Source: Clostridia bacterium
Lineage (GTDB): Bacteria > Bacillota > DTU025
Reading direction: 5' to 3'
DNA: 64,000 nucleotides
Assembly: GCA_034926675.1 (NCBI GenBank)
Contig: JAYFQW010000003.1
Coordinates: forward strand, 1-64,000
Of this stretch, positions 8,471-16,897 are shown one piece after another (the first letter of the stretch is position 1; each line of letters starts with the position of its first letter). Under the pieces are notes generated by a model that ran no database searches, was not told the origin of the DNA, and worked only from the letters and a program-made list of their open reading frames with translations. A program made the position numbers and the translations under genes.

Positions 8471-10556
8471 TTCGCTCCTCCACGACTCTCCTCACGAGGC
8501 TCGGAACGTCCACAATAAGCGCCACACGACCGTCTCCGAGAATTGTGACGCCCGATACCCCGGAGATGCTGCCGATATACGAGCCGAGGCTCTTGATGAC
8601 AATCTCCATTTCCCCGGCCAAGGAGTCAACTACCAGACCCACCTGTCCTTCATGTGATGAGGTTATGACAACGAAGATGCGCCTTGTCCGGTCTTCCGAT
8701 GCCTCGCGCACTGAGAACACATCGGAAAGCCACACCAGCGGTATGATCTCGCCCCTGAGCAGGATCGCCTCACGCCCGCGAACACTCTGGATATCTCCTA
8801 GCTCAACTCTCCTGATCTCAACCACAGACGCAAGCGGCACCGCATACATCCTGTTGACCAGGGCCACCAGAAGCGCACGGATGATGGCCAAGGTCAGTGG
8901 AAGCTTCACTGTGAACGTGGCGCCCTTACCCGGCACGCTATCTATGCTTACGCTGCCGTTCAACCTCTCGATGTTCTTCCTGACGATGTCCATTCCCACG
9001 CCCCGGCCCGAAACCTCGTCCACAACCTCAGCAGTTGACAGGCCCGGTGCGAATATCAGGTTCATTGCGTCCTTTGTTGATAGCCGGGCCGCGGCTTCCT
9101 CGCTGATCTGGCCCTTCCTAACTGCGGACGCCTTAACCGCCTCTGTATCGATTCCTTGGCCATCGTCTGACACCTGGATCACTATGTAGTTCTCCTGGTG
9201 GAACGCTGAGAGCTTCACAGTGCCGCGCTGCGGTTTTCCGGCTGCAATACGCTCTGCCGGAGTCTCAATGCCGTGGCCGATGGCATTCCTTAGCAAGTGG
9301 ATTATGGGATCGCCTATCTCCTCCGAGACAGAACGATCTAGCTCAGTATCTTCGCCTTCCACGATGAAGTCGACTTCCTTGCCATGCTTCTGGGCGAGAT
9401 CCCGAACCATTCGCGGAAATCGTTTGAAAACGTTGTCGATTGGCAGCATCCTCGCCTTATTGATTGCCTCCTGAAGCTCCGTTGTGAGCCGCCCTATGTG
9501 AGTGGAGGTGCGGTTCAACTCTGATACGAGTTCGTCTCCTCCGTGCTTTTCTGCAAGCTTGCTTTCGAGCTGCGCAAGGTGGGTGCGATCTATCACCATC
9601 TCAGCCACGAGGTTGGAGAGCGTGTCGAGCCGCGCCACATCCACCCTCACCGTCGTGGATTTCGAAGCGGCGCCTGCTCCCAATGCCTTTCCCGTGCTCT
9701 GATGGGCAGTCGTGGCTTGTTTTTCCACCGGCGTTGCCGGGAAAGCAGCAGCTGCAGCCTCCGCTATCGTTGCGCCCATCTCAAGCTGCGACCCATTCGA
9801 GACGGTCACCGTCTCCACATCGCTGATGCTCTTTGCAGCCTCAACCAGCTCTGCGGTGGATTCCTCATGCCACTCCACCATCACTACGATGGCGCCCATG
9901 TCCACGCCGGCCTCAACGCGGTCCATAGCTGGATCAGTCCAGAGCACCCGCGCCAATGAGGACAGCCTGTCGACCACCTGGTATGCCCTGACCGAAGGCA
10001 TCGGGCAGTTCGCAGTGAAGGAAACATCAAGCCGCGCAGCACCAGCCATGGCATCGGCCACACCTTCCGCCGCCTTCTCGCATTCTGCAGCAGTCGATGC
10101 GCACTTGGCGCCATCGGCTCCAGGTGTCATGCCCTCAGAATTGGCTGAGCGACCGCCCTCAGCGCACGCCACAAGATCCAGCAAGCGGCCGATCAGGCCA
10201 GATACATCAGCCCCACTATCCTGCCCTGAGGAGATCTCGCGGTTCAGTACTCTTAGGATATCGAGGCATTCGAACATCGTATCCATCATCATCGGGGTCA
10301 CGGCCATCTGCGCCTTACGGACTCCGTCCAGTACGCTTTCCATGGCATGGGTCAGCTCCGCCATCTTCTCATGCCCCAGCGTCGCCGATGAGCCTTTCAG
10401 TGTGTGGGCAGCTCTGAATAGATCACCGATTACCGTCTCATCATGCCGACCCTGCTCTAACGCTAGGAGGCCATCTTCAAGCATCTGAAGTTGTTCATCT
10501 GCTTCAATTAGGAACACCTTAATGTCATCAGCCGTCATGCCCGGAAACTGAATCAT
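8460..10556 (-). CDS. cheA: Chemotaxis histidine kinase CheA
   Basis: CheA (698 residues) autophosphorylates and passes phosphate to CheY and CheB. Domains in order: P1 Hpt with His51 in AAHTLKGSSATLG, a P2-like ferredoxin fold (about 170-250), P3 dimerisation, P4 ATPase, and the P5 CheW-like end. The G1 (VSDDGQGID) and G2 (GRGVGMDIVRKNIE) boxes are intact. The N box reads HLLRNAIGHGIE, where CheA proteins usually have Asp before His (NAIDHG). A GGGGG site lies nine bases before the ATG. It sits between cheW and cheD in the operon. Confidence 0.97.
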   Translation of the reverse strand: MIQFPGMTADDIKVFLIEADEQLQMLEDGLLALEQGRHDETVIGDLFRAAHTLKGSSATLGHEKMAELTHAMESVLDGVRKAQMAVTPMMMDTMFECLDILRVLNREISSGQDSGADVSGLIGRLLDLVACAEGGRSANSEGMTPGADGAKCASTAAECEKAAEGVADAMAGAARLDVSFTANCPMPSVRAYQVVDRLSSLARVLWTDPAMDRVEAGVDMGAIVVMVEWHEESTAELVEAAKSISDVETVTVSNGSQLEMGATIAEAAAAAFPATPVEKQATTAHQSTGKALGAGAASKSTTVRVDVARLDTLSNLVAEMVIDRTHLAQLESKLAEKHGGDELVSELNRTSTHIGRLTTELQEAINKARMLPIDNVFKRFPRMVRDLAQKHGKEVDFIVEGEDTELDRSVSEEIGDPIIHLLRNAIGHGIETPAERIAAGKPQRGTVKLSAFHQENYIVIQVSDDGQGIDTEAVKASAVRKGQISEEAAARLSTKDAMNLIFAPGLSTAEVVDEVSGRGVGMDIVRKNIERLNGSVSIDSVPGKGATFTVKLPLTLAIIRALLVALVNRMYAVPLASVVEIRRVELGDIQSVRGREAILLRGEIIPLVWLSDVFSVREASEDRTRRIFVVITSSHEGQVGLVVDSLAGEMEIVIKSLGSYIGSISGVSGVTILGDGRVALIVDVPSLVRRVVEERNAE

Positions 10557-10570
10557 TTGTCCGATGCCCC

Positions 10571-11053
10571 CTATAGAGCCTCAGCCACGGCCTCACCTAT
10601 CGACTCCTGCTCACGCCTTGAGAGCACGAAGTCCAGATCCAAGAGGACCACCAGCTTCTCCCCGAGCTTCGCAATCCCTCGCAAGTACTTCGAGTCCACA
10701 CTCGCAAGGACCCGCGACGGAGGTTCAACCACATCTGCGGAGATCCTGAGCACCTGCGACACTGCATCCACTATCATGCCGATGGATGTTTCACCCATCC
10801 GCACTACTACAATGCGCGTCGACTTGGTGTGCTCCACCCCGGGAAGGCCGAACCTCATCCGAAGGTCGATGACTGGTATGACCCACCCGCGCAGGTTGAT
10901 CACCCCCACCACCGACTCAGGAGCGTGCGGAATCTGGGTGATCTCCTGCATTCTGTTGATGTCCTGCACCCTCGAAATGTCCACTCCATACGATTCCCCG
11001 CCAAGCTCGAACACTACCAGCTGCATCTCATCGCCGGATATCGCCTGATCCAT
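10571..11053 (-). CDS. cheW: Chemotaxis coupling protein CheW
   Basis: CheW (160 residues) links receptors to CheA in the membrane array. It is a single CheW domain with the typical core INLRGWVIPVIDLRMRFGLP and a C-terminal LVVLLDLDFVLS strand. The ATG at 11053 is chosen because a GGGGGG stretch lies ten bases upstream; an in-frame start at 11092 would run into flgL. The end lies 14 bases before cheA. Confidence 0.95.
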   Translation of the reverse strand: MDQAISGDEMQLVVFELGGESYGVDISRVQDINRMQEITQIPHAPESVVGVINLRGWVIPVIDLRMRFGLPGVEHTKSTRIVVVRMGETSIGMIVDAVSQVLRISADVVEPPSRVLASVDSKYLRGIAKLGEKLVVLLDLDFVLSRREQESIGEAVAEAL

Positions 11054-11066
11054 TGCGCCATCCCCC

Positions 11067-11963
11067 CTACCTGAGATACTGGAGCAGTCCACTCTGAACT
11101 GATTTGCTTGCTGCTGCGAGTGCTGCGTGATACACGATCTCCTGCTCGGATAGGCGCATCACCGCTTCGGTGAAGTCGACCCCCTCTGTCTTGCTGAGGA
11201 GTTCCGTAAGGGAGACCTTGTCGCTATCCAGCCTGTTGATTACGAGCTCGAGCCGGTTTCCCTTTCCTCCCAATTCGGCCCGGAATCTCAGCACCTTGTC
11301 CATGGCCGCATCGACAGCCGACAGGTCGGAACCGGAAAGGCCCTGCACATTATCGTTCTTCAGGTGGTTCTCGACGGTAAGAAAAGTATCGAACAGGTTG
11401 ACCCCGTTCACAAATACCTCGTCCCCGGTGAGATTCGGGGAGAGCACTACTCCGGGACCCACCTCGACAGTGTTCTTGCCAGCATCGCCCCGGTAGATCA
11501 CACCTGTGGGTGGGTTGCCAAGAACCTCGAACGGAGGTTCCATTCCCTGATGGCCCGCGAACATGTACTGCCCGTTGTGCATTGAGTTCGCGGATTGCAC
11601 GACCTCTTCGAAGAGCTGCCCCACTTCCACTGCGATTGCCTGCCGCTCCGTTGGAGTCACGGAATCAGTGCCAGCTCGCACAACCAGCTCCCGTGTTCGG
11701 TTCAGGATGTTCCCGATCTTATCGAGAGTATCATCATAAGCTGTGATCTCTGTTGAGGCGTTCTCGGCGTTCTTCTTATGCTGATCAGCCCCTCTGAGCG
11801 CGGATCGCAGCCTCACGGCCTTGGCTGCGCCGTGCGGATCATCAGAGAGCCGATTGATGCGACGACCGGAGCCTACCTGCTCCTGCATCATCTGGTAACG
11901 CTGAAACGCGGAGTTGATATTCCGTATCGACCTCTCGATCATCACGTTGTTAGTGATCCGCAT
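11067..11963 (-). CDS. flgL: Flagellar hook-associated protein 3 FlgL
   Basis: FlgL (298 residues) forms the hook-filament junction next to the filament. It is flagellin-like at both ends. The N terminus MRITNNVMIERSIRNIN and the D1 motif GRRINRLSDDP are typical, as is the C-terminal helix ending KSVQSGLLQYLR. It follows flgK by 11 bases and precedes cheW, so the structural and signalling genes are in one transcript. Confidence 0.95.
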   Translation of the reverse strand: MRITNNVMIERSIRNINSAFQRYQMMQEQVGSGRRINRLSDDPHGAAKAVRLRSALRGADQHKKNAENASTEITAYDDTLDKIGNILNRTRELVVRAGTDSVTPTERQAIAVEVGQLFEEVVQSANSMHNGQYMFAGHQGMEPPFEVLGNPPTGVIYRGDAGKNTVEVGPGVVLSPNLTGDEVFVNGVNLFDTFLTVENHLKNDNVQGLSGSDLSAVDAAMDKVLRFRAELGGKGNRLELVINRLDSDKVSLTELLSKTEGVDFTEAVMRLSEQEIVYHAALAAASKSVQSGLLQYLR

Positions 11964-11974
11964 GGCCTACACCC

Positions 11975-13306
11975 CTAACGCCGGCCGACTAGTCCGGTAC
12001 CATTGATGAGCCTATCCAGCATCTCGTCCATGACGTTAACCAGGCGTGATGCAGCATCATAGGCCGCCTGGTGTTTGATGAGCTCCAGCAACTCCTCGTC
12101 TGGCGACACTCCAGACACGGCCTCGCGCCGCATGTGTTGCTGATCGAGGACCCCAGCATACACATCACTCGACCTTATGGATTCCTGGGTATCCAAACCC
12201 AGCCCTGTGATCATTCCCCCGTAGAAATCACGGAACGAGGCTATTCCACCATTCATGGTGAGGACGTCTTTGAGCTGCGCAATCTTCAGGGCATTCTTCC
12301 CATTTCCTGGGCTCCCAGCAGCATCGGCGGCGGCGATCTTCCCGGAATCGTTCACGATCGCCTGCGCCACTCTGATCCCTCCGGCGCCATGGCCCTCGAA
12401 GAAATCCCCGCCTGGATTGCCCTCAATGTCGAATCCGCTGCGATGGATCTGGTTCACCGCTGCTATGACGCCATCCGCCAGATCGTCGATCTGCCGAAGG
12501 TAGCTCGGGATGACCTGGTTCGCCGCCTCAAGAAGCCCCTTGACACGCCCGCCAGTGATCGGAGTCTCGAGAGAGATCTCCCGGCTCTCCGGGCCTGCCA
12601 CCAGCATCCGACCACCGACCGTGACATTCACGGCCCCGTTGCTCTCCTCGACCGCCGTCACGTCCACATCCGACGCTAGCTCCTCAACGAGGAGGTCACG
12701 TCTGTCGAGAAGGTCGCTCACGTTTTCACCCACAACCTGCCCGCGGATGATCTCCCGGTTGATCGACGCAATGTTCGCAGCTGTCGCGTTCACCCTCCCG
12801 ACCATGGCGCCGATGTTCCGCTGGATATCGTCGGACATCTCCTTCAGCTGGGTAGAGGCGAGGTTGAAGGCAGAGGCGAGAGAGGCGCCTTCCTGCTGTA
12901 TGCTGGTGCGCCTGCCCGGGTCCCTGGCCGCCCCGGAAAGCTCGTGCCAGGAGATCCAAAACCGGTCCATCATCGCAGAGAGCCCGATGTCGCTGGGTTC
13001 CTTGAATACCTCCTGCATCTCCTCGAGCACTCCGTTACGGGCTTCCCACCGTCCGAGAGACGCCAGTGTGTTTCGGATCTGAGTATCTACGAACTGGTCA
13101 CGCATGCGCTCAATGCTCGCCACTGTTACCCCTGTTCCAGGGGCTAGCCCTCCGGCTGCCGGGGGTGTGGCCACGAGAAGCGCACGCTGCCGACGGTAGC
13201 CTGGGGTGCTGGCGTTCGCAAGGTTGTGGCCTGTTATGTCTATCGCGGCTCGCTGCGCAAAAAGCGCCCTTCGGGCAGTCTCAAGTCCAAAGAACGACGA
13301 ATACAT
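11975..13306 (-). CDS. flgK: Flagellar hook-associated protein 1 FlgK
   Basis: FlgK (443 residues) joins the hook to FlgL. The N-terminal rod/hook motif TGHNLANASTPGYRRQR and the C-terminal VSPDEELLELIKHQAAYDAASRLV are family hallmarks. The variable centre is short, so the protein is at the small end for the family. GGGGGAGGAG lies upstream of the ATG. It follows flgN, its export chaperone. Confidence 0.95.
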   Translation of the reverse strand: MYSSFFGLETARRALFAQRAAIDITGHNLANASTPGYRRQRALLVATPPAAGGLAPGTGVTVASIERMRDQFVDTQIRNTLASLGRWEARNGVLEEMQEVFKEPSDIGLSAMMDRFWISWHELSGAARDPGRRTSIQQEGASLASAFNLASTQLKEMSDDIQRNIGAMVGRVNATAANIASINREIIRGQVVGENVSDLLDRRDLLVEELASDVDVTAVEESNGAVNVTVGGRMLVAGPESREISLETPITGGRVKGLLEAANQVIPSYLRQIDDLADGVIAAVNQIHRSGFDIEGNPGGDFFEGHGAGGIRVAQAIVNDSGKIAAADAAGSPGNGKNALKIAQLKDVLTMNGGIASFRDFYGGMITGLGLDTQESIRSSDVYAGVLDQQHMRREAVSGVSPDEELLELIKHQAAYDAASRLVNVMDEMLDRLINGTGLVGRR

Positions 13307-13365
13307 CGAACGCTCCTCCCCCTTCCTGGCGCGCCAGCCCGATCACCCTATCTGGTAGACCCGGG

Positions 13366-13866
13366 CTACGCCCTGTCATCCACTGCTACCGTGGCTGCCT
13401 GCCGGTTCATCACACCGAGGCGACTGTAGATGGAGTTCGTGCCATCTGCCTGAGCGATCATCTTCATGGTGTTCTCGATGTAGGCCAGGGAGTCACGCAG
13501 CAGCTCCGCGTTGACTGCATTGTCTGACGCGATGTCAGAGAGAGTGCTGCCGATGCCATCCCTCAGTGTGGCCACATTCGCCGCCTCTCCCGAATCTAAA
13601 GATGAAAGGAGGGCAGCCATGGCTGACTCCGGGTCTTCAGTAACTGCCAAAGCCTCGGTCGCGAACTCTCGTGCCAGTTCAACGAGGGAGACTTCTACAT
13701 CCCTGAGCTTCCGGATCGTCCCCTCTGCCCGTGCCACCAGTTCCGCCAGTCGAGCTACGTCGCCCCCGGTTATCACGGACTGCTGTGCCCGCGTCGCCGC
13801 CAGGAGTTCTGAATACAGGCTGAGCTCCTGCTCAAGAAGTCTCGTCAGATCCTCTGCGTATCTCAT
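13366..13866 (-). CDS. flgN: Flagellar export chaperone FlgN
   Basis: A 166-residue, largely helical protein matching the FlgN family, which escorts FlgK and FlgL to the export gate. It starts MRYAEDLTRLLEQELSLY and carries the usual C-terminal MNRQAATV-type tail. The frame is open far upstream, but the ATG at 13866 is the one with a ribosome site (GGGGTGA) and family-like N terminus. It overlaps the 3' end of flgM by 35 bases. Identification rests on length, helical pattern and position between flgM and flgK. Confidence 0.88.
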   Translation of the reverse strand: MRYAEDLTRLLEQELSLYSELLAATRAQQSVITGGDVARLAELVARAEGTIRKLRDVEVSLVELAREFATEALAVTEDPESAMAALLSSLDSGEAANVATLRDGIGSTLSDIASDNAVNAELLRDSLAYIENTMKMIAQADGTNSIYSRLGVMNRQAATVAVDDRA

Positions 13867-14155
13867 CGAGGTCACCCCGCCGCATGGCCCGGCCGAAGAG
13901 GGCGCGAACAATCTCCTCGCCGCTGACCTTATAGGCGCCCGCGTCAACCTTTGCGCGGACGCTCTCGACCTTCTCCACACGCACATCTGGCACGGACGAT
14001 AGGGCCTGCATGGCACGGTGAATCTCCTTGCTTTGCTCGGAGATGGATACCTCATCGGCCTTTGCGCCCTGGCGCGCGCCTGCGCCCTCCGGCCTCTTTG
14101 CGGTCTGGGAGTATAGCTTAACAGGATCAAAGCCCCGGCTCCCGGAGACCTTCAT
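13832..14155 (-). CDS. flgM: Anti-sigma-28 factor FlgM
   Basis: FlgM (107 residues) binds and inhibits the flagellar sigma factor until the hook-basal body is complete. It starts MKVSGSRGFDPVKLYSQ. The C-terminal sigma-binding part contains VRAKVDAGAYKVSGEEIVRAL, which is typical. ATG codons at 14161 and GTG at 14164 are also in frame; 14155 has GAGG at eight bases and the usual family start. A sigma-D promoter (14186-14213) lies upstream, giving the normal feedback loop. Confidence 0.93.
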   Translation of the reverse strand: MKVSGSRGFDPVKLYSQTAKRPEGAGARQGAKADEVSISEQSKEIHRAMQALSSVPDVRVEKVESVRAKVDAGAYKVSGEEIVRALFGRAMRRGDLDEIRRGSDETS

Positions 14156-14185
14156 GGCCATCACCTCACCGTCGTTCTGACTTGG

Positions 14186-14213
14186 TTATCGGCATGGCCA
14201 TTCGATTACTTTA
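14186..14213 (-). promoter_or_regulatory. Sigma-D promoter of flgM
   Basis: The minus strand reads TAAA, 16 bases, GCCGATAA. It lies in the 80-base gap after yvyF, about 31 bases before the flgM start. It would let flgM, flgN, flgK and flgL (and perhaps the che genes) be boosted late in flagellar assembly. Confidence 0.75.
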
Positions 14214-14235
14214 GGCCGGGAATCAGGGGTTCAGA

Positions 14236-14709
14236 TTACTTGTCCCGCCGCCGCTCTGGGCTTACCATTCGCACTGCACTTGAACCGTGTGCTCCAGATT
14301 CCTCTGAATCACGTCGCGTCAAGGCACTGCGCGCCCTGCCGCTCTCATCGGACACGCCCCTGGTATCCAGCGCACCTGCTGCACCGGTGGAAGCAAGCTC
14401 CCGTCGGAATTTGCTGGCGCACGATGCGCAATATGCACCGGAGGTTATCTGGGTTCCACACGCCCTGCAGTGCAGTCCAAGGCTGTGCGGCGACACCCTC
14501 ACACGATCCTGCCGCATGAGATGAAGGATGATCTTTTCATCCACTCCAGTCGCATCTGCGATCTCGTCGATAGTCGCGTCCCCGTGCTTCCTGAGGTAGC
14601 CGAGCACCCTCTCGGATTCGTCCTGCTCCTTTTGCATACACTCAGAGCATATCGAACGCCCCACTCTGTTGAACAGCTTGCCGCATCTGCTGCAATTATC
14701 TAGAGGCAC
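14236..14709 (-). CDS. yvyF: Flagellar operon protein YvyF/TIGR03826 family
   Basis: A 157-residue protein. Residues 5-25 form a zinc ribbon (CSRCGKLF and CSEC). A winged-helix-like region follows (30-75, TIDEIADATGVDEKIILHLM). A second Cys cluster is CRACGTQITSGAYCASC (about 80-100). The C-terminal 50 residues are polar and look disordered. This is the small protein found before flgM in many Firmicutes; in B. subtilis it influences flagellar gene expression. It starts with GTG at 14709, with AGGTGAG upstream, overlapping the flgJ-like gene by 14 bases. Confidence 0.85.
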   Translation of the reverse strand: MPLDNCSRCGKLFNRVGRSICSECMQKEQDESERVLGYLRKHGDATIDEIADATGVDEKIILHLMRQDRVRVSPHSLGLHCRACGTQITSGAYCASCASKFRRELASTGAAGALDTRGVSDESGRARSALTRRDSEESGAHGSSAVRMVSPERRRDK

Positions 14710-15073
14710 AGGGTCTCACCTGCCTGTTCTTGCGGAGAACGTCCTCCTTGATGAACTTGGCGAGGCCGATCCCACTCCCCCTGGCCATCTGTTGGGCCAA
14801 TTCTGAATCGAGCATCTCGTTCATGTTGTTCTCTGCCTCCGACGAAAAGAGCCCATCTTTGGGCAGCGAGGCTCTGGCGGACTTGAGCATCGTTTCGATG
14901 AAGACCGATTCGAAATCCTCACATGCCTGATCGAGCTTACGTTCCTCCGCAACCGAGTCAGACACAGCCGTACCTGGCTCGGTCGGATGAAGTGATGCTG
15001 CGCTATGCCCAAACATCGCGTCAGCGGGCCTCGCCGTGGAAACGGCTGTCACTGCCGAAATCGGATAAGCCAA
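14696..15073 (-). CDS. flgJ: FlgJ-like rod-binding protein
   Basis: About 125 residues, matching the N-terminal rod-binding domain of FlgJ only; there is no muramidase domain. The core CEDFESVFIETMLKSAR and the end SELAQQMARGSGIGLAKFI are typical. It should cap or scaffold the growing rod. The frame is open to GTG at 15082, but the TTG at 15073 has GGAGG at a normal eight bases, so it is preferred; the start is uncertain by nine bases. It follows flgI by 16 bases. A GH73-type glucosaminidase that could supply the missing activity lies at 27666-28124. Confidence 0.88.
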   Translation of the reverse strand: MAYPISAVTAVSTARPADAMFGHSAASLHPTEPGTAVSDSVAEERKLDQACEDFESVFIETMLKSARASLPKDGLFSSEAENNMNEMLDSELAQQMARGSGIGLAKFIKEDVLRKNRQVRPCASR

Positions 15074-15089
15074 ACCCCACACCTCCGGT

Positions 15090-16226
15090 TCAGATCACCT
15101 GAAGCTCTGCCTGAAGCGCTCCGCTTGCCCGTAGAGTCTCCATGATGCTCATAATATCCTTCGGCCTCGCGCCAACGGAGTTTAGGGCAGTGATGAGAGC
15201 CTGTATTGTGGACCCCGCTTCGAGCATCACGGTGCTTCCGCCGAGAACTCCACCGGCGCCGAGATCACTCTCCTCGCCCACCTTCACACTGAAGCCGTTG
15301 TACGAGACTGCCGCAGGGCTGACCCTCACATTCCCACCGATCACTACTACCCCGGTACGCGAGTTGAACACCACCTTGGCAGGCGCGTCAGGAGATACTT
15401 CAAGCGCTCCCACCTCAGCGACGAACGGCGTGGGGATGTCTCTGAGAGGCTCCGGAACGGAAACCCGCACCGTTCCCGCGTCCAGCGCAGCGCCTACGTT
15501 CTCTCCGAACCTGTCGCACACGGCCTTGGCGATTCTGGAAGCTGTGGCGTAGTCCGGGTTAATCAACGAGAGAAGGAGTAGGCCATCGCTCGTGATCATC
15601 TGCATCTCAACATACCCTTCGACAGTTGCCCCGCCGGAAATCCGGCCAACAGTGGGGAGCAAATCCGCTCCTGCATTGATTGGCCCCTGAGCCACTGCGT
15701 ACACCTGCCCGTCGGCGCCAGAGAGCTCGGTCATGAGCAAGACCCCGCCGAGCAGGTTCTTCGCATCACCGACAGATGATGCTGACACATCAATCAGGTC
15801 TCCCGGCTTGGCGAACGGGTGTAGGGTAGCCGTGACCATCACTGCGGCCACATTCTTCGATTTGACCTCCAGCGGATCGACTGTGATCTTGAACTTCTCA
15901 AGCATGTTTGCGAGGGACCGGGAAGTGAAAGGAGTGCTCTTTGAATCGCCAGTCCCACGAAGGCCCACAACCAGCCCGTACCCGATAAGCTGGTTACCGC
16001 GGACGCCGTACACTCGGGTGATGTCTTTCACCCGCACAGTCACACCGCTGACTGGGGATGCAGCAGGCATAACCCCAGTTGGCGCCGTCTCGGCGGGAAC
16101 TGCCCCCGTGGGAACTGCCCCCGTAGATGCCGAAACCGCTGGCTCTTCCAGCCCTGCGGCGCCGACGCTCGCCCCAAACACGAGGCATACCAGTATCAAC
16201 CCAGCGAAAACTCGCCATGTGCGCAT
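15090..16226 (-). CDS. flgI: Flagellar P-ring protein FlgI
   Basis: FlgI (378 residues) forms the periplasmic P ring around the rod. It has a signal peptide (about 1-23, ending SVGAAG). A 40-residue low-complexity stretch rich in Ala, Pro, Thr and Val follows. The FlgI domain starts at TVRVKDITRVYGVRGNQLIGYG. The GLRGTGDS motif and the C-terminal RPKDIMSIMETLRASGAL are family signatures. The ATG at 16226 has GGGGGG nine bases upstream. P rings need a periplasm, so its presence in a Firmicute-type genome implies a diderm envelope. Confidence 0.95.
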   Translation of the reverse strand: MRTWRVFAGLILVCLVFGASVGAAGLEEPAVSASTGAVPTGAVPAETAPTGVMPAASPVSGVTVRVKDITRVYGVRGNQLIGYGLVVGLRGTGDSKSTPFTSRSLANMLEKFKITVDPLEVKSKNVAAVMVTATLHPFAKPGDLIDVSASSVGDAKNLLGGVLLMTELSGADGQVYAVAQGPINAGADLLPTVGRISGGATVEGYVEMQMITSDGLLLLSLINPDYATASRIAKAVCDRFGENVGAALDAGTVRVSVPEPLRDIPTPFVAEVGALEVSPDAPAKVVFNSRTGVVVIGGNVRVSPAAVSYNGFSVKVGEESDLGAGGVLGGSTVMLEAGSTIQALITALNSVGARPKDIMSIMETLRASGALQAELQVI

Positions 16227-16240
16227 GTCCGCACCCCCCG

Positions 16241-16897
16241 CTAGAAGATCCAGTTGAACACCGTGACCAGGCCGTCCCATAATGTCTTGAATACCCCGCC
16301 CTTTTCACCAGTGTAGATGGCGCCAGAGAACGCGATCTCCGCATTGGCTACCATTGATGAGGATATCGTGTTGTTGGGCAAGATGTCCCGCTGCCTCACT
16401 GTCCCCACCACGGTCATCTGTTCCTTCTCCCTGTTCACCGACACCTCTCTGGCGCCACGTATCTTCAGATCCCCGTTCGGCAGCACCTCGATGATCTCCG
16501 CCGTCATGATCCCGGTTAGCCTGCCCGAGCGGCTGGTTTGGGTGGAGTCCTTCGAGGAATCCCCCAAGTCGAGCCTGGCGAGGGGCAAAAAGTCGAAGAG
16601 CCCCAAGCCTGGCTTGGCATCCACCCCGATTGCCTTGCCAGTCTGAGTCTGGGTGCGATTCTGAGCATACGACGCCTCTGAGACGATTATCGTGAGCAGA
16701 TCCCCGACCTGACGGGCCTTATAATCGGAGAACATGGATGTGAACGGCGAATCAGCCGCCTTGTAGAGCGACTGAGCCGATACAGTGCCTACCAGAGCGA
16801 GGAGGCCGATTGCGATAGCGAACGCGGTCGTTGCCGCACGCCGAATCGCGGTCCTTCGGAAGCCATTCACCTGGCAAAATGATGCTTTCTTTTTCAT
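16241..16897 (-). CDS. flgH: Flagellar L-ring protein FlgH (no lipobox)
   Basis: FlgH (218 residues) forms the outer-membrane L ring. It starts at 16897, where ATGA overlaps the flgA stop. A signal peptide covers about 1-38 and ends VGTVSAQSLY. The mature part has the family motifs YKARQVGDLLTIIVSE and LPNGDLKIRGAREVSVN. Enterobacterial FlgH is a lipoprotein, but no Cys follows the signal region here, so this protein should be released by ordinary signal peptidase. That trait is an observation; how it is anchored is unknown. Confidence 0.95.
   Translation of the reverse strand: MKKKASFCQVNGFRRTAIRRAATTAFAIAIGLLALVGTVSAQSLYKAADSPFTSMFSDYKARQVGDLLTIIVSEASYAQNRTQTQTGKAIGVDAKPGLGLFDFLPLARLDLGDSSKDSTQTSRSGRLTGIMTAEIIEVLPNGDLKIRGAREVSVNREKEQMTVVGTVRQRDILPNNTISSSMVANAEIAFSGAIYTGEKGGVFKTLWDGLVTVFNWIF

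Noticed and set aside
9712-10488. Long plus-strand ORF opposite cheA (258 codons), and similar ones at 12510-13082 and 24162-24857
   Set aside because: They are antisense shadows of strongly supported genes in high-GC DNA, with no family match or consistent ribosome site.
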